This document shows positions 1-8,057 of a DNA stretch of 64,000 nucleotides, piece after piece. Every line of letters begins with the position of its first letter. Within the stretch, counting starts at the first letter, position 1. Origin of the DNA: Pseudomonas sp. MF4836 (GTDB lineage Bacteria > Pseudomonadota > Gammaproteobacteria > Pseudomonadales > Pseudomonadaceae); the NCBI RefSeq assembly GCF_002018875.1, contig NZ_MVOL01000012.1, positions 62,001-126,000 on the forward strand. The letters are read 5' to 3'. The translations under genes were made by a program, and so were the position numbers. The notes beneath the pieces were generated by a model that saw only the letters and a program-made list of their open reading frames with translations, ran no database searches and was not told the DNA's origin.

Positions 1-810
1 GACCTGGCCGGCACTGGCACGCTCGTAGGCTTCGCCCATGATGCGCCAGGTCGCCGGGTCGGCAGGAATCAGGTGCTCGATACGCAAGGAGGCCACGGTG
101 ATATCCAGCGGCATGCCAAAGGTGGTGAAGGTCGACAGAAAGCGCAACTCGCCCACTGTCGACGCCACTCGGGTCAGCAACAGCGGAGCCGACGGGCTGG
201 CGCTCGAAGCCGGATCAACCTCGGCAGCCGAGGGCAGGCTCGCCAACAGCGCAGCCAGGGCCGGACATTTGAGCGCCTCGCGGGATGCACGCTGCCAGGC
301 GACCTGACGGATCTCATCGGCATTGAGCAAGTGGTCACCCAGGCCACCGGGCTCAAGCAACGTGCGCAGCAGATTGAACTCACCCGGGGCCGCACTCGCG
401 GGCAACCCCACCAACCCGAACAGCACCCCGGTCGCGGCATTCGCCGCCAGCACCTGCCAGGCGCTGTCGAGCACAATGGCCGGGGCCGGATTGTTGGCGT
501 GCAGCAAGTGCATCAGCGCGCTGTGCACCGCCTGCATATTCGGATCAGCCAGGGGCAAGGCCTCGTAGCGCGGCGCATAGCCGGCGGCGAGAAAGGCCGC
601 GTTGCACTCTTCCAGGGGCGTGTCCAGGGCGGTCAGCAGGGCATGCAGCATCGCCGGGCTGGGCTTGGCGCGGCCAGTTTCGACGCAGCTTAAATGCCGC
701 TGGGAAATTCCCGATTGCAGGGCCAGCTCCAGCTGGCTGAGCCGCGCCCGCTGGCGCAGGCGGCGCAGTTGCGCACCGACCGGTTGCTGAGGATCAAGGA
801 GTTTTAGCAT
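1..810 (-). CDS. MmyB-type XRE transcriptional regulator (3' end cut by window edge)
   Basis: The minus frame is open from an ATG at 808-810 to base 1 with no stop, giving 270 codons, close to the usual length of this family. Residues about 11-65 form an XRE helix-turn-helix (LRRLRQRARLSQLELA, then SGISQRHLSCVETGRAKPS). The rest matches the PAS-like MmyB ligand-binding domain (HLLHANNPAPAIVLDSAW, ANAATGVLFGL). Family members are DNA-binding regulators that respond to small ligands, and many sit next to the short-chain dehydrogenase or membrane genes they control. The gene diverges from the membrane-protein gene at 923, and a perfect 17-bp palindrome (845-861) lies between them as a likely operator. 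The ligand is unknown. Confidence 0.85.
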   Translation of the reverse strand, partial: MLKLLDPQQPVGAQLRRLRQRARLSQLELALQSGISQRHLSCVETGRAKPSPAMLHALLTALDTPLEECNAAFLAAGYAPRYEALPLADPNMQAVHSALMHLLHANNPAPAIVLDSAWQVLAANAATGVLFGLVGLPASAAPGEFNLLRTLLEPGGLGDHLLNADEIRQVAWQRASREALKCPALAALLASLPSAAEVDPASSASPSAPLLLTRVASTVGELRFLSTFTTFGMPLDITVASLRIEHLIPADPATWRIMGEAYERASAGQV

Positions 811-844
811 GGCGCGACTCTGGCAGCTGGTCGCCGGCGTGTCT

Positions 845-861
845 ATGACCTGGGAGGTCAT
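845..861. promoter_or_regulatory. Perfect palindrome, likely operator of the MmyB-type regulator
   Basis: ATGACCT (845-851) and AGGTCAT (855-861) are exact inverted repeats around GGG. The site lies in the 112-bp gap between the divergent regulator (start 810) and the membrane-protein gene (start 923), where an autoregulatory operator is expected. The assignment is inferred from position and symmetry. Confidence 0.55.
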
Positions 862-922
862 TGAGTGTCGGCGCGCACCCCGGCTAGCCTGTGCTCACCC
901 TTCGCCACGCCAGCCTTGAACC

Positions 923-1333
923 ATGAAGAACCTCGTATTCATCACCTGCCTGAGCCTGTTCTTCGGCCATGAACTGGACGCCGTCAGCCAGGCCGAATGG
1001 CGACTGTTGTATGGCTTGCGCGAGCTGCAGGCAGACAGCGCCCGGGCACTGTTCGTGGCGCTGCATGTGCCCTTGCTGGGCCTGGTGCTGTGGCTGGGCT
1101 GGCACCCGGCAAGGCGCTGGCGCGAATCCAGCCGCAGGCTGCTGGCCGGTTTTGCCGTGGTGCACGCTGGCCTGCACTTCAACCTGCGCCTGCACCCGCT
1201 CTACAGCTTCGATTCAGTGCTGTCGCAACTGCTGATTTTCGGCTGCGCGGCCGTGGCAGCGCTGTACCTGCTGCTGACTCTCATGGACCGCCACTCGACC
1301 CACCGCCGCCCCCTGACCGCACAAGGAAAGTGA
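923..1333 (+). CDS. Small membrane protein with HELDAV motif (DUF6713-like)
   Basis: The 136-residue protein has about four hydrophobic segments: residues 1-14, about 45-60, 72-90 and 103-120. A conserved-looking HELDAVSQAEWRLLYGL block follows the first segment. This pattern resembles the DUF6713 membrane family, whose function is unknown. It lies one base upstream of a DUF2834-like membrane protein, so the two are almost certainly cotranscribed from the promoter region facing the MmyB regulator. The membrane location is predicted from hydrophobicity, and no catalytic residues were recognised. Confidence 0.75.
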   Translation: MKNLVFITCLSLFFGHELDAVSQAEWRLLYGLRELQADSARALFVALHVPLLGLVLWLGWHPARRWRESSRRLLAGFAVVHAGLHFNLRLHPLYSFDSVLSQLLIFGCAAVAALYLLLTLMDRHSTHRRPLTAQGK

Positions 1334-1334
1334 A

Positions 1335-1643
1335 ATGCGCCGCCCCACCCTCGCCCTCGTCACCCTGCTGGCCTTCAGCGCCTACACCCTCTTCACCCTG
1401 GCAACCGCCGAGCAGTCGCTGCTGCAATTCGGCCTGCAGCTGATGTCACGCCCCGACACCGCCCAAGTGGTGATCGACCTGTACCTGATGGCGCTGCTGG
1501 CCGGCATATGGATGCTGCGCGATGCCCGGGCCCGGGGCCGCTCAATGAGCAGCGTGCTGCCGTACCTGGCGCTGACGGCGCTGTTCGTGTCCATCGGCCC
1601 GTTGCTGTACCTGGTGGTCAATGGCGGGCACAAGGGACGCTGA
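1335..1643 (+). CDS. DUF2834-type small membrane protein
   Basis: The 102-residue protein has three predicted membrane helices. The stretch WMLRDARARGRSMSSVLPY followed by a helix and GPLLYLVVNG is typical of DUF2834 proteins, a family of unknown function. It starts one base after the stop of the preceding membrane-protein gene, with GGAAAG just upstream as ribosome binding site, so it is the second gene of a two-gene operon. Its association with a divergent MmyB-type regulator suggests that the pair is ligand-controlled. Confidence 0.75.
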   Translation: MRRPTLALVTLLAFSAYTLFTLATAEQSLLQFGLQLMSRPDTAQVVIDLYLMALLAGIWMLRDARARGRSMSSVLPYLALTALFVSIGPLLYLVVNGGHKGR

Positions 1644-1739
1644 AAACCCGGCGTGGCGAATCAAGGTGCTGCGCAGTTACCATGGGCGCCCTTACAGCGC
1701 CACGCACGGATGCAGCTTGTGCGGCAGGCGATTCATTGA

Positions 1740-2702
1740 TTGATCTGCACGAGCGCCCCGACCTTGTCCCACCTATTGGCAAAAGCCGCCGAGAGCGGCA
1801 ACCTTCCTGCCCTGCTGCGCCTGCTCGAGGGCGGCGCGGACCTTGAATGGACCCACAAGGGCACCGGCCGCACGGCCTTGCTCAGCGCAGTCATCGCCGA
1901 GCAATGGGAAGCGACCGTGGCCCTGCTCGATCGCGGCGCCCGTATCGACCATCAATGCACAGCCCTGGGCTACAGCGCCCTGGCCTGGGCCAGCCATGCA
2001 GGCAACGCCTCCCTGGCCACGCTGCTGATCGAACGCGGCGCCGCCCTCGACCTGGCGTCCCCGGAACTCAAACGCACGGCGCTGATGTGCGCCGCGCAGG
2101 CCGGCCATCCCGCCTTGGTCGCGCTGCTGCTGGATGCCGGCGCCAACGCGCAGCTGCTGGATTTCAAGCAGCAAAGCGCCTGGTCCCTGGCCCAGGACAA
2201 AGGCCACCAGGCGGTGCTGCAACGCCTGGAGCAAGCCGGGCTTGGCGCGCCGCCTGCGCCTGCGCCCACCCCGGTCCTGCCGTGGCCGGACCCGGTCGAT
2301 GACCGCACCGACCCGATCAGCGTCGTGCGCGGCTACACCCTGGCCATGCACGCCTGGGAACAACGGGGCAACGCCCTGAGCGCAGCCGACCCCGGGCACG
2401 GCAGTGATGGCAGTTTCTGGGCCGAACAGGAGCAGATCGTCGAGCGTTTTTGCACCCAGCGCCAGCGTGTCTACAAACATCATTCCCACGGCTGGCCCAC
2501 CACCTACGCGCCCGAGGATCAGTTGCTGGCGTGTGACCCGCTGTCGGCCAACCAGACGGCGGTCATCATCCGCGATCCGGCCGAACGCAGCCTGTGCTAC
2601 GAGCACCGCTTCCTGCTCAAGCGCACGGCCGGGCAATGGCGCATCGACAGCGTGAAACGCCGCCTGGCCGGCACCGAGAAATGGCAATCGAGCATTCTGT
2701 AG
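1740..2702 (+). CDS. Ankyrin-repeat protein with C-terminal NTF2-like domain
   Basis: Residues about 8-180 hold four or five ankyrin repeats (ALLRLLEGGADLE, ATVALLDRGARID, SLATLLIERGAALD, ALVALLLDAGANAQ). After a proline-rich linker (APPAPAPTPVLPWP), residues about 200-320 look like an NTF2-fold domain of the kind seen in immunity proteins (W at the start of a long helix, ending in GQWRIDSVKRR). Ankyrin repeats mediate protein binding, and the fusion suggests a binding or immunity role, which is inference. The start shown is a TTG with GGCAGG upstream; an in-frame TTG about 13 codons later is an alternative. No toxin gene lies beside it. Confidence 0.75.
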   Translation: MICTSAPTLSHLLAKAAESGNLPALLRLLEGGADLEWTHKGTGRTALLSAVIAEQWEATVALLDRGARIDHQCTALGYSALAWASHAGNASLATLLIERGAALDLASPELKRTALMCAAQAGHPALVALLLDAGANAQLLDFKQQSAWSLAQDKGHQAVLQRLEQAGLGAPPAPAPTPVLPWPDPVDDRTDPISVVRGYTLAMHAWEQRGNALSAADPGHGSDGSFWAEQEQIVERFCTQRQRVYKHHSHGWPTTYAPEDQLLACDPLSANQTAVIIRDPAERSLCYEHRFLLKRTAGQWRIDSVKRRLAGTEKWQSSIL

Positions 2703-2738
2703 CGCCCTGCGCGCCCCTCTCCCCCCAGGACCTGAAAC

Positions 2739-3188
2739 ATGAAATATGACGACGCCGCCTGGCACTACGAAGGCGATTATCCCAAGGACCTGCCGGACAC
2801 CGCAGCGGCGACCCATATCGGTATGTTCCTGGCCTGGATGCTGCTCAACGGTTTGGCCAGCGAGGAATTGCTGGAGGATGCCGACAGTGACATCGACGAC
2901 GTGCAGGCGCGGCGCATCAGCGGGCCGGCCTTTGTACGACGGGTATTGGACGAGAAGCTCACCGATCAGGAATTCAGCGAGCAAGGCAACGCCTTTACCC
3001 TGGCCTATTACAAGGGCCTGGATAACGACAGCCGCTACATCGACGACTACTTCCAGGTGTTCGAGGTCGACGAGGCGTCGCTGTATGGCGTCGAAGACAG
3101 TTGGGAAAACTACGAGCGCCTGGCACCGCTGATGGATGCCCGCTTCGCGGCCTGGAAGGCGCAAGGCCAGCCGCTGTATATCGTTTGA
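2739..3188 (+). CDS. Conserved acidic protein of unknown function (DUF7832-like)
   Basis: The 149-residue soluble, acidic protein begins MKYDDAAWHYEGDYPKDLP and continues with ATHIGMFLAWMLLNGL, a pattern seen in a widespread family of uncharacterised bacterial proteins (DUF7832 from memory, unverified). Such proteins often occur singly beside polymorphic-toxin immunity genes. It follows the ankyrin/NTF2 gene by 36 bases with CAGGA upstream, so cotranscription is plausible. No catalytic motif or membrane segment is visible, and an orphan immunity role is only a possibility. Confidence 0.7.
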   Translation: MKYDDAAWHYEGDYPKDLPDTAAATHIGMFLAWMLLNGLASEELLEDADSDIDDVQARRISGPAFVRRVLDEKLTDQEFSEQGNAFTLAYYKGLDNDSRYIDDYFQVFEVDEASLYGVEDSWENYERLAPLMDARFAAWKAQGQPLYIV

Positions 3189-3255
3189 AAGCCCGTGTTC
3201 GAGTCAAGCCCCGGCGCCTTTGACAGCGTCGGGGCATCAACCCTGCGGCGGCGGG

Positions 3256-3825
3256 TCAGACCGCGCTCAAGTGCTCATAGAGAATGGTGCCGCCGACGAT
3301 CATCAACACGATCCCGCCAAGGATCTCGGCGCGCTTGCCCACCAGGCTGCCCAGTACACGCCCGAGCAGGGTGCCCAGGGTCACCATCACCATGGTTGCC
3401 AGGCCGATGGCCGCAGCGGCCACCAGGATATTGACCTCGACAAAGGCCAGGCCCACGCCCACCGCCAATGCGTCGATGCTGGTGGCCACGGCGGTGACGG
3501 CCAGTACCCAGAACGAGTGCTGGGTCGACTTCTCGCTTTCCTGTTCGTCGTCGGGCTTGAGGCCGGCATAGATCATGTGCAGGCCCAGACCCAGCAGCAG
3601 GACGAAGGCGATCCAGTGATCCCACTCGGTGACATAGCTGCTGGCGGCCTGGCCGATGGCCCAGCCGATCACGGGGGTGATGGCTTCGATCACACCGAAG
3701 ATCAGGCCGGTGCGCAGGGCTTCGCTGAAACGGGGTTTGTTGAGGCTGGAGCCTTTGCCGATGGCCGCCGCAAACGCGTCGGTGGACATGGCAAACGCCA
3801 GGAAGATAAGGGCTATTGCATTCAC
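3256..3825 (-). CDS. mntP: Manganese efflux pump MntP
   Basis: MntP exports Mn2+ across the inner membrane. The protein has six membrane helices and two copies of the family motif with acidic residues in the helices: AMSTDAFAAAIGKG near the N-terminus and AVATSIDALAVGVG in the second half. A GTG at 3823-3825 gives 189 residues beginning VNAIALIFLAFAMSTDAF, matching the length and start of known MntP. An upstream ATG at 3858 would add 11 residues, but it lies inside the riboswitch expression-platform hairpin. The gene is preceded by a yybP-ykoY manganese riboswitch, so high Mn2+ should raise expression. Confidence 0.93.
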   Translation of the reverse strand: MNAIALIFLAFAMSTDAFAAAIGKGSSLNKPRFSEALRTGLIFGVIEAITPVIGWAIGQAASSYVTEWDHWIAFVLLLGLGLHMIYAGLKPDDEQESEKSTQHSFWVLAVTAVATSIDALAVGVGLAFVEVNILVAAAAIGLATMVMVTLGTLLGRVLGSLVGKRAEILGGIVLMIVGGTILYEHLSAV

Positions 3826-3839
3826 GGTTATGTACCAGT

Positions 3840-4005
3840 CGGGCCTGAGCAACGACATAGCCCTGCGCGCCCGACTTCAGCACAGGTATGTCGTTGGTCT
3901 CGCCAATCCCGACGGATGCTGTGGCCACGGCAGGTTGCCGAGAATGTCGACCAACAGCGCCATCACTCACGTGACGGCCGGCTACTCCCCAAAGAGGTTG
4001 CGGAG
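3840..4005 (-). ncRNA. yybP-ykoY manganese riboswitch in the mntP leader
   Basis: Reading the minus strand, the leader contains the family's GGGGAGTAGCC element (complement 3980-3990) and a downstream GGCGAGACC strand. A hairpin follows whose arms CAACGACATA and TATGTCGTTG (complement 3887-3896 and 3850-3859) are exact complements. The last hairpin overlaps the start region of mntP, as expected for an expression platform that blocks translation or transcription without Mn2+. The boundaries are approximate and no covariance search was possible. Confidence 0.88.
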
Positions 4006-4098
4006 AATACCAGCCATGCGTGAAAAAAACGTGAAAGTGTTTTTCAGGCTGTTGCAGGCTCGCCCAGAGGGCTGGCGAACCGGGTCACCGGCCCTGCC

Positions 4099-4821
4099 CT
4101 ACTGCAGGCGCGGCCCCTGCCCCGGGTTTGGGTCGGCGGCGAGGCCCCGGTGCTCCTGGACAAAACGGGCAGCCTGGCGGGTCATCTGATCCAGTTGCCG
4201 GTCGCGTTTTTTCTCGGCCTCGAGCATGGCCTTCCTGCCGTGCTGCGCCAGCAGGTAACTGTGAATCTGCCGCACCTCCAGCGAGCTGTAGATCGGCGCC
4301 ACGTCCAGCACCGGCAGCAAGCCTTCAGTGCTGTGGTCGCGGGTATTCATCAACACCTGGGGGCCGCGGGCGCCCAGCATCTGAAACCCCAGCGCCTCGA
4401 AATACGGAACCTTGGCAACGCTACAGGCCAGCTCCGCGTGGGGGTAGCGCGCGAGCATCTGCGCCAGCATGGCCCGGGCAATGCCCTGGCGCCGATGGCG
4501 GGCATGCACGGCCATATAGGGCACTGCGCAAGCCTGAGGATCGTCCTTGACCGGCAGGCACAGCAGGAAGCCCAGCACCGTCTCGGGCTGCTCCGGATCC
4601 AGGGCCACGATCAGCTCGACGGCCATGCCGCGCGAGCCGTCCATGGCCGCCAGGTACAGGTGTACCTCGTAGCCGACGCCGTATTGATACAGGTTGTAGA
4701 GGGGGTTGCTGGGGGTGATGGCGAGCAGGCTGATATCGCTCAGGTAGTCCACCACCATTTGCAGGATCTGGCTGTTGACCGACTCGGGAGGCGGGGATTG
4801 GAAAAGGCTGATAGTGCACAT
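4099..4821 (-). CDS. GNAT family N-acetyltransferase
   Basis: The 240-residue protein carries the acetyl-CoA loop RHRRQGIARAMLAQ at residues about 108-121 (R/Q-x-x-G-x-A). It is preceded by a strand with VPYMAVH and followed by PYFEALGFQMLG, the usual C-terminal GNAT motif B. A further 80 residues (EVRQIHSYLLAQHGRKAMLEAEKKRDRQL) form charged helices beyond the fold. The substrate cannot be deduced. The ATG at 4819-4821 was chosen because the longer open frame upstream is proline/arginine-rich read-through without family resemblance. It is convergent with nothing and 223 bases from the divergent LysE-type gene. Confidence 0.82.
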   Translation of the reverse strand: MCTISLFQSPPPESVNSQILQMVVDYLSDISLLAITPSNPLYNLYQYGVGYEVHLYLAAMDGSRGMAVELIVALDPEQPETVLGFLLCLPVKDDPQACAVPYMAVHARHRRQGIARAMLAQMLARYPHAELACSVAKVPYFEALGFQMLGARGPQVLMNTRDHSTEGLLPVLDVAPIYSSLEVRQIHSYLLAQHGRKAMLEAEKKRDRQLDQMTRQAARFVQEHRGLAADPNPGQGPRLQ

Positions 4822-5044
4822 CGAACGTCTGACTCCGGGGGTTGAGGCGTGCCCGCCGCCACAAGGGGCGGCGCCGGGCCGGCCCATCATAACCCGAGCG
4901 CGGCCCAGGGCATGCCGCGGCAATCGGTTCGCGGCTTGCAGGCATTTGTGCAAAAGCGCTTTGCATTCCTGGCGATAACCTCGGCCGCGAGGGCGTCTTA
5001 GACTGGCCGCCGGTGCAATTCGCACCGCCTCCCGGGAGCGACAG

Positions 5045-5668
5045 GTGCAGCACATTTTCGACATCAACTGGGCCCTTTGGCTTTCGACCATGGCCCCACT
5101 GACCCTCAGCGCCGGCCCCGGCAACCTGATGGTCGCGACCTCCGGCGCGCAGAGTGGCGCACGCCGTTCCCTGGGTTTTATCGCCGGGCTCGACCTGTGT
5201 TATTTCCTGCTGGCACTGCTGGTGGGGCTGGGGCTGTCCCACAGCCTGATGAACCAGCCGCAGTTGCTGTGGCTGCTGCGGGTCGCGGGCAGCCTGTACA
5301 TCCTCTGGCTCGGCCTGCGCCTGTTGTGGCGTGCACTGCCCGCTCCGGGGGCCGAGGCCCGGCAACTGCGCTGGCGTGACGGAGTCATGGTGCAGTTGGG
5401 CAATGTGCAGGGCATGGTCATGCTGCTGGTGATGTTCTCGACCTTCATGCCCAGCGGTGACAGCCGCAGCATCGCCCTGGTGCTGGCCCTCAGCGCGGCG
5501 CTGATCAGCCTCAACTTCTGCGCGCACCTGATTTGGGTCTCCATGGGCTCGAGCGTGCAACGCCTGCTGCGCACCCGGCCGCGATTGCTGGTGGCCCAGA
5601 ACAGGCTATTCGGCCTGATGCTGATGGCAGTGGCGGTCTGGATCTTTGTGCGCAGCGGCGCCCACTGA
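5045..5668 (+). CDS. LysE/RhtB family amino-acid exporter
   Basis: The 207-residue inner membrane protein has about six helices. The N-terminal PGNLMVATSGAQSGARRSLGFIAGL fits the LysE/RhtB pattern (GPxxxxxxxxGxxxGxxxGxxxxxG). Family members export amino acids or small cationic metabolites. The start is a GTG at 5045, with GGGAG eight bases upstream. The gene is convergent with the LysR gene that ends at 5678. The exported compound is unknown. Confidence 0.85.
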   Translation: MQHIFDINWALWLSTMAPLTLSAGPGNLMVATSGAQSGARRSLGFIAGLDLCYFLLALLVGLGLSHSLMNQPQLLWLLRVAGSLYILWLGLRLLWRALPAPGAEARQLRWRDGVMVQLGNVQGMVMLLVMFSTFMPSGDSRSIALVLALSAALISLNFCAHLIWVSMGSSVQRLLRTRPRLLVAQNRLFGLMLMAVAVWIFVRSGAH

Positions 5669-5677
5669 GGGGCGCGG

Positions 5678-6583
5678 TCAAGGCCGCGGCGCCAGGCTGC
5701 GCTGGAACTGCGCCACCAGGTGCTCCACCACCCGGTCCACACGCTCCAGGCCCTGGGTCGCCAGGTTGCGCAGCAACCAGATATCGGCGCCCTGGGGCGG
5801 CAGGTCATCCAATACCGGATACAAGCCCTCGCCCTGCCCGACATAGGCCGGCAACGCCGCGATGCCGAGGTTGGCCTGCACCGCCTTGAGCTGGGCCGTG
5901 AGGTTGGCGGTGCGCATCCAGGGTGTCTGCCCGCCGCTGATCTGCTCCAGCCATTGCGCCAGCGGCATATGGGCCATGGGCGTGCTCCAGCCGATCAGCG
6001 GGTGCTGCGCCAACTCGGCCGCCGAACCCGGCAACCCGTGCCGCGCGGCATAGGCCGGGGAACAGAACAGCCCCTGGGCCAGCCACCCCACCCGGCGCAG
6101 GGTGAAGTTGCCCTGGTCCGGACGGTGCAGGCGCACGATGACATCGCTGTGGCTTTGCGTGAGTTTTGCCGAGGACGCGCTGTTGCTGAAGTCGAAACTG
6201 ATCTGCGGGTACTGCTGACGAAACTCATCGAGCCCCGGAATGATCAGGTGGGTACCCATCAACTCCGGACAATCGATACGCACCTGCCCGGCCAGGCCCG
6301 CGCCGGGCTGCGCCAGCTGGCGCTCGATCAGGCGAAAACGCTCCTCGGTCTCCAGGGCCAGGGGCACCAGCGCCGCCCCGGCTTCGCTGAGGAAATAACC
6401 ATTGGTTTTCTTCACGAACAGCGTGCGGCCCAAGGCCTGTTCGAGGGCGGCGATCCTGCGCGCAACGGTCGAGGCCGAGACCTTGAGCACCGCTCCCGCG
6501 TCGGTGAGGCTGCCGGATTGTGCAACGGCAATGAAACACTTCAGATCATCCCAGTTCACTGTTTTACACGCCCCAAAACCCAT
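5678..6583 (-). CDS. LysR-type transcriptional regulator
   Basis: The roughly 301-residue protein starts with a winged helix-turn-helix (NWDDLKCFIAVAQSGSLTDA, VSASTVARRIAALEQALG), followed by the substrate-binding domain (VRIDCPELMGTHLIIPGL, the EFRQQYPQISFDF block). It is divergent from the zinc alcohol dehydrogenase at 6760, so that gene is its likely target. The ATG at 6583 is used; a GTG at 6559, giving VNWDDLKCF, is an equally good start by family alignment. The effector is unknown. Confidence 0.88.
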   Translation of the reverse strand: MGFGACKTVNWDDLKCFIAVAQSGSLTDAGAVLKVSASTVARRIAALEQALGRTLFVKKTNGYFLSEAGAALVPLALETEERFRLIERQLAQPGAGLAGQVRIDCPELMGTHLIIPGLDEFRQQYPQISFDFSNSASSAKLTQSHSDVIVRLHRPDQGNFTLRRVGWLAQGLFCSPAYAARHGLPGSAAELAQHPLIGWSTPMAHMPLAQWLEQISGGQTPWMRTANLTAQLKAVQANLGIAALPAYVGQGEGLYPVLDDLPPQGADIWLLRNLATQGLERVDRVVEHLVAQFQRSLAPRP

Positions 6584-6759
6584 CCTGTGGCGGGCGATCT
6601 TATGCGAATTCACCCAATGACCCAGCAGCTTTTTCCACGGCCCCTCAGCGGCTGGGCCGGGCACGGTGCCCACATCCGCCGTCATGGCGTGCGAAGGCCT
6701 TCTATGCTGTGTGCTCGAACTTATGGATCGCTGCCTCCCTCCCTACAGGATCGCCACCG

Positions 6760-7818
6760 ATGAAAACCTTGGGTTATGCCGCACAAAACGCCGGGGCGCC
6801 GCTTGCGCCCTTCAACTTCCAGCGCCGCGCACTGCGGCCCAACGATGTGGCGATGCAGATCCTGTATTGCGGGGTCTGCCATTCCGATCTGCACCAGGCC
6901 CGCAACGATTGGGGCGCCAGCCGCTACCCCATGGTCCCGGGTCACGAGATTGTCGGTCGGGTGACGGCGGTCGGGGCCGAGGTCACGCGCTACAAGGTCG
7001 GTGATGCGGTCGCCGTAGGCTGCATGGTCGACTCTTGCCAGGAGTGCGACCAATGCCGCAAGGGCGAAGAGCAAATGTGCCGCGAGCACAACACCCAGAC
7101 CTACAACGGCGTTGACCGCATTAGTAAGGAAGCGACCCAGGGCGGCTACTCCAAGCACCTGGTGGTCCGCGAAGAGTTTGTGCTGCGGGTGCCGGATGGC
7201 CTGGACCTGTCCAAGGCCGCGCCGCTGTTGTGCGCCGGGATCACTACCTACTCGCCGCTGCGCACCTGGAATGTCGGCCCCGGCAGCCGGGTCGGCGTCA
7301 TCGGCCTCGGCGGCCTGGGGCATATGGCGGTCAAGCTGGCCGTGGGCCTGGGGGCGATTGTCAGCGTGCTCAGCCGCAGTGCCGACAAGACCGCCGACGC
7401 CCTGGCCCTGGGCGCCGACCGGTTGATCGTGTCCAGCGATCCGGCGGCCATGGCCAAGGCCCAGTCGAGCTTCGACCTGATCATCGACACCATCCCGGTA
7501 CGCCACGACGTATCGCCGTACATGCCGCTGCTGGACGTGGACTGCACCCTGGTGATCGTCGGCCAGGTCGGCCCGATCGATGAACAACTGACCCTGCCCA
7601 TGCTGCTGGGTCGGCGGCGGCTGGCCGGGTCGCCCATCGGCGGGATCGCCCAGACCCAGGAAATGCTCGATTTCTGCGCCCGAAAAAACATCCTGCCGGA
7701 CTGCGAGATGATCGCCATGCAAGACATCAACCACGCCTTCGAACGCATGGAGCGCGCCGATGTGCGCTACCGCTTCGTGATCGACATGGCGTCCCTGGCG
7801 GCCCCGGCCGAAGCCTGA
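6760..7818 (+). CDS. Zinc-dependent alcohol dehydrogenase, cinnamyl-alcohol/YahK type
   Basis: This is a 352-residue medium-chain dehydrogenase, which interconverts aldehydes and alcohols with NAD(P)H. Catalytic zinc ligands are visible at Cys40 (GVCHSD) and His62 (GHE). The structural zinc site is Cys93, Cys96, Cys99 and Cys107 (CQECDQCRKGEEQMC). The Rossmann motif GLGGLGH lies near residue 182. The arrangement matches the CAD/YahK subgroup, which is generally NADPH-dependent on aromatic and short aldehydes. The ATG at 6760 follows ACAGGA; an upstream in-frame codon adds an unlikely N-terminus. A strong terminator follows. The divergent LysR gene probably regulates it. Confidence 0.92.
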   Translation: MKTLGYAAQNAGAPLAPFNFQRRALRPNDVAMQILYCGVCHSDLHQARNDWGASRYPMVPGHEIVGRVTAVGAEVTRYKVGDAVAVGCMVDSCQECDQCRKGEEQMCREHNTQTYNGVDRISKEATQGGYSKHLVVREEFVLRVPDGLDLSKAAPLLCAGITTYSPLRTWNVGPGSRVGVIGLGGLGHMAVKLAVGLGAIVSVLSRSADKTADALALGADRLIVSSDPAAMAKAQSSFDLIIDTIPVRHDVSPYMPLLDVDCTLVIVGQVGPIDEQLTLPMLLGRRRLAGSPIGGIAQTQEMLDFCARKNILPDCEMIAMQDINHAFERMERADVRYRFVIDMASLAAPAEA

Positions 7819-7830
7819 GTCGCTGGCCTC

Positions 7831-7866
7831 AAGCCGCCCGTCGCTTGCGCGCCGGGCGGCTTTTTT
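7831..7866 (+). terminator. Rho-independent terminator after the alcohol dehydrogenase
   Basis: AAGCCGCCCG (7831-7840) pairs exactly with CGGGCGGCTT (7853-7862) around a 12-base loop, and a run of six T begins at 7861. It starts 12 bases after the dehydrogenase stop codon. Confidence 0.92.
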
Positions 7867-8017
7867 GCGCCTGACGCCCCCATGAGCAGTCAAAAATCTT
7901 CGCCGATCACGAGCCGAAAAAACCTGAAACCTATGCCTTGAAGGCCTGCGTGGACAGATCGGCGATCATCTGCGGTCCGGGTCAAGTACCTGGCTAATAA
8001 CGCGACTGAAGGTCGCC

Positions 8018-8057
8018 TTGACAATGTACGATTACTTTCGTACAAATGGAGGCCAAC
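8018..8057 (+). promoter_or_regulatory. Promoter and palindromic operator of the putative toxin-antitoxin module
   Basis: The 7-base inverted repeat TGTACGA (8025-8031) and TCGTACA (8038-8044) is exact, with a 6-base spacer. A consensus TTGACA (8018-8023) stands 17 bases before TACAAA (8041-8046). That pair would place the transcript start on the ribosome binding site GGAGG (8048-8052), so TACGAT (8028-8033) may be the true -10. Either way the dyad overlaps the promoter, as expected of an autorepressed operon. Confidence 0.6.

Noticed and set aside
1773..3164. 463-codon minus-strand frame opposite the ankyrin and DUF7832-like genes
   Set aside because: It covers two supported plus-strand genes and has no recognisable domain.
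3275..3970. 231-codon frame overlapping mntP and its leader
   Set aside because: It is a frame-shifted shadow of mntP extending through the riboswitch.
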